Assembly: GCA_030151845.1 (NCBI GenBank)
Contig: JASLCM010000245.1
Coordinates: forward strand, 1 to 8,920
From: Bacteroides sp.
GTDB lineage: Bacteria; Bacteroidota; Bacteroidia; Bacteroidales; Bacteroidaceae
Direction: 5' to 3'
Length of the DNA stretch: 8,920 bases
Under the pieces are notes generated by a model. That model was not told where the DNA came from, did no database searches, and was given only the letters and a program-made list of their open reading frames with translations. The position numbers and the translations under genes are program-made. Shown here one piece after another: positions 6,837 to 8,920 of the stretch. Numbering within the stretch: position 1 is the first letter of the stretch; each line of letters opens with the position of its first letter.

Positions 6837-8222
6837 TTATTTGTTTTTTACAATTTGTGCCATGAATTCGGCTTCACATACTATCTTCTCTCCAACGAAT
6901 GCATATCCTCTCATAGTAGCAATACCTCTTCGTATAGGAGTTATAAGCTCTACCTTAAAGATCATGGTATCACCAGGAACAACTTTCTGTCTAAACTTAA
7001 CCTTATCTATTTTCATAAAGTAGGTTGAATAACGTTCGGGTTCATCTACCGAGTTTAAAACCAGTAGCCCACCAACTTGAGCCATAGATTCTACTTGGAG
7101 AACTCCAGGCATTATAGGTTCCTCTGGAAAGTGTCCTTGGAAGAAAGGTTCATTTGATGTGATATTTTTTACCCCAACAATGTAATTGGCTCCAACCTCT
7201 GTTATTTTATCTACGATTTGGAAAGGGTATCTATGTGGTAGTAGCTCTCGAATCCTATTTACATCCATTATGGGCTCTTTTGAGCAGTCATAGATTGGTG
7301 CTTGAATATCATTTAAGCGAATAGCTTTACGCATTCGACGAGCAAACTTATTATTTACAGTGTGTCCTGGTCTAGTTGCAATGATTCTACCGCGAATAGG
7401 CTTTCCGATAAGAGCTAAATCTCCAATAACATCAAGTAGTTTGTGTCTAGCACACTCGTTTGGCCAAACTAAAGGTTTGTGGTTAATGTACCCCAACTGA
7501 TCAGCATCCTTACTTGGAACTCCCATCGCTTTTGCCAATGTATCCATATTCTCTTGAGACATTTTTTTCTCATAGATAACAATGGCATTATCTAAGTCAC
7601 CTCCCTTTATCAATCCTGCTTGAAGTAATGGTTCTATCTCCCGTACAAAGACAAAAGTTCTACTTCCAGCGATCTCTTTAGAGAAGTCTTTCATATTCTC
7701 AAGAGTTGCGTATTGGTTGGGTAAAATTTCTGAGTCATAAGAGATAAGTACATTTAAGCTAAATCTCTCATCCGGTAGAACGATGATAGAAGAGCCAGTC
7801 TCTTCATCTTTAAATTCAATCTTAGATTTTATAATATAGATATCTTTGATTGCAGCTTGTTCTTGGCAACCTATACGTTCTATCTCTTCTACATAGTATT
7901 TAGCACTTCCATCTAGAATAGGGAACTCTGGACCGTCCACTTCTATAAGACAATTGTCTATACCCAATGCATATAAGGCAGCCATTCCATGTTCTATGGT
8001 ACTAACCTTTATGTCTCCTTTTGCGATCACTGTACCACGAGTTGTCTCTACAACATTGTCTGCAACAGCGTCAATAATAGGTTTGTCCTCTAAGTCAATA
8101 CGTTGAATTTTATACCCATGGTTTTCTGGTGCAGGGTTAAAGGTTACGGTTAAATTTAAGCCTGTATGTAAACCTTTTCCGCTCAGTGAAAAGCTTTCTT
8201 TAAGTGTTTTCTGTTTTAACAT
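6837..8222 (-). CDS. lpxC/fabZ: Bifunctional UDP-3-O-acyl-GlcNAc deacetylase / 3-hydroxyacyl-ACP dehydratase
   Basis: A 461-residue fusion of two enzymes. Residues 1 to about 310 are LpxC, the zinc deacetylase that commits the cell to lipid A: zinc ligands H78 (in STIEHGMAAL), H260 and D264 (in RHKLLDVIGDL), general base E77, and H287 in ATRPGHTVNNKFAR. Residues from about 318 to the end are FabZ, which dehydrates 3-hydroxyacyl-ACP in fatty acid elongation: LLPHRYPFQIVDKI (327-340), catalytic H364 in NEPFFQGHFP and E378 in PGVLQVESMAQ. Both active sites are intact and the linker is only about ten residues, so this is a true fusion and not a frame error. Such LpxC/FabZ fusions are the norm in Bacteroidota. 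The ATG at 8222 is 4 bases after the lpxD stop. Joining the halves may balance use of 3-hydroxyacyl-ACP between lipid A and membrane lipid; that is inference. Confidence 0.97.
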   Translation of the reverse strand: MLKQKTLKESFSLSGKGLHTGLNLTVTFNPAPENHGYKIQRIDLEDKPIIDAVADNVVETTRGTVIAKGDIKVSTIEHGMAALYALGIDNCLIEVDGPEFPILDGSAKYYVEEIERIGCQEQAAIKDIYIIKSKIEFKDEETGSSIIVLPDERFSLNVLISYDSEILPNQYATLENMKDFSKEIAGSRTFVFVREIEPLLQAGLIKGGDLDNAIVIYEKKMSQENMDTLAKAMGVPSKDADQLGYINHKPLVWPNECARHKLLDVIGDLALIGKPIRGRIIATRPGHTVNNKFARRMRKAIRLNDIQAPIYDCSKEPIMDVNRIRELLPHRYPFQIVDKITEVGANYIVGVKNITSNEPFFQGHFPEEPIMPGVLQVESMAQVGGLLVLNSVDEPERYSTYFMKIDKVKFRQKVVPGDTMIFKVELITPIRRGIATMRGYAFVGEKIVCEAEFMAQIVKNK

Positions 8223-8226
8223 AGGT

Positions 8227-8920
8227 CTATTCTTTAGTCTTGTTCTTTAATTCATTTAGCTCCTTCCTAAGGGTAGCAAGTTCAGTGTAAATCTCAGGAA
8301 GTCTTTTAATAATCATTGCTGACTTCATATAGTCTTTTGCATTAAAAGCGGGAGACCCCATAATTTTGCTTTCTGATTTTACATTTCTTGCAACTCCAGA
8401 TTGTGCAGCAATACCTACCTTATCACCAATTTTAGCATGCCCAGCGATACCAACTTGTCCGCCAATCATACACCATTGACCAATTTTAGTGGAACCCGCA
8501 ACACCTGCTTGTGCAGCCATAACTGTATGTGAGCCTATTTCATCGTTGTGAGCTATCTGAATAAGATTGTCTAGTTTTGTTCCTGAGTGAACAATAGTAG
8601 CCCCCATTGTAGCACGATCAATACAGGTATTAGCTCCAATTTCAACTTTGTCTTCTATGATTGCAATACCGATTTGAGGTATTTTTTCATAACCTTCTTT
8701 TGTTGGTGCAAACCCAAACCCATCAGCACCTATAACAGCTCCAGAGTGAATGATACATTCATTCCCTACGATACAGTCGTGGTAAATAGAAACCTGTGGG
8801 TATAGTATGGTATGGCTACCAATTTGTGCATTGTCACCTACAGTAACGTTAGGATGTATCGTTGTGTGCTCTCCAATAATTACATTCGCTCCAATAAAGG
8901 CAAAGGGACCAATATAAACA
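8227..8920 (-). CDS. lpxD: UDP-3-O-(3-hydroxyacyl)glucosamine N-acyltransferase, C-terminal part (5' end outside window)
   Basis: The frame is open from the right edge down to a TAG at 8227, giving 230 residues; roughly the first 110 (the uridine-binding domain and first helix coils) lie outside. LpxD adds the second 3-hydroxyacyl chain, at the 2-amino group, after LpxC has acted. The fragment is a hexapeptide-repeat beta-helix ([19 protein letters not shown] and so on) with the signatures [15 protein letters not shown] (58-72 of the fragment), IDRATMGAT (100-108) and LIQIAHND, where H124 of the fragment is the catalytic histidine. After GSPA comes a C-terminal helix ([22 protein letters not shown]), which in the family helps form the trimer. 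An ATG at 8607 lies mid-domain and is not a start. First visible gene of the lpx operon; its promoter is outside. Confidence 0.95.
   Translation of the reverse strand, partial: VYIGPFAFIGANVIIGEHTTIHPNVTVGDNAQIGSHTILYPQVSIYHDCIVGNECIIHSGAVIGADGFGFAPTKEGYEKIPQIGIAIIEDKVEIGANTCIDRATMGATIVHSGTKLDNLIQIAHNDEIGSHTVMAAQAGVAGSTKIGQWCMIGGQVGIAGHAKIGDKVGIAAQSGVARNVKSESKIMGSPAFNAKDYMKSAMIIKRLPEIYTELATLRKELNELKNKTKE

Noticed and set aside
6793..7023. Plus-strand open frame spanning the lpxA/lpxC-fabZ junction.
   Set aside because: It is opposite two confidently identified genes and shows no domain or start signal.
8227..8607. A short 126-residue gene beginning at the ATG at 8607.
   Set aside because: The same frame continues without a stop to the window edge and encodes conserved LpxD sequence upstream of that Met.
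8587..8805. Plus-strand open frame of 72 codons.
   Set aside because: It is the complement of the lpxD hexapeptide-repeat region; repeat-rich coding DNA often leaves such open shadows.
6062..8920. Possible tandem DNA repeats, since LpxA and LpxD are both hexapeptide-repeat proteins.
   Set aside because: The repetition is at protein level and degenerate; no direct DNA repeat or CRISPR-like spacing is visible.

Overview
The window reads as ordinary chromosome of an AT-rich member of the Bacteroidota, most likely order Bacteroidales. Three things point there: an LpxC deacetylase fused to a FabZ dehydratase in one chain, a large AsmA-like protein with the N-terminal style typical of that phylum, and promoter-like octamers of the TAnnTTTG type with mostly no Shine-Dalgarno sequence before the genes. 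Nearly every base is coding, and I see no RNA gene, mobile element, CRISPR array or integration scar.

Right-hand part (6062-8920, minus strand): the lipid A start-up operon lpxD (5' end outside the window) - lpxC/fabZ - lpxA, with gaps of 4 and 7 bases. LpxA puts the first 3-hydroxyacyl chain on UDP-GlcNAc, LpxC removes the acetyl group, LpxD adds the second chain, and the FabZ half draws on the same 3-hydroxyacyl-ACP pool for fatty acid synthesis. A GC-rich hairpin at 6013-6041 ends this unit.

Middle (4485-5992, minus strand): a promoter partly overlapping that hairpin appears to drive a small acidic pRiA4b ORF-3-like protein and miaA (tRNA A37 prenyltransferase), 8 bases apart. A plus-strand MalY/PatB-type C-S lyase gene (3299-4480) converges on miaA with only 4 bases between stop codons.

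Left part (1-3220, minus strand): a Cof-type HAD phosphatase, a Pif1-like helicase with C-terminal TPRs, and the first 128 codons of an AsmA-like protein, separated by 2 and 15 bases and so probably one transcript. It diverges from the PatB-like gene across a 122-base spacer. Two reading frames can be extended upstream through TTG codons (HAD and ORF-3-like genes); in both cases the internal ATG fits better.

I found no convincing undescribed system. The more interesting points are the Pif1-TPR fusion, the acidic-tailed partner of miaA, and the interlocked terminator and promoter near 6000.
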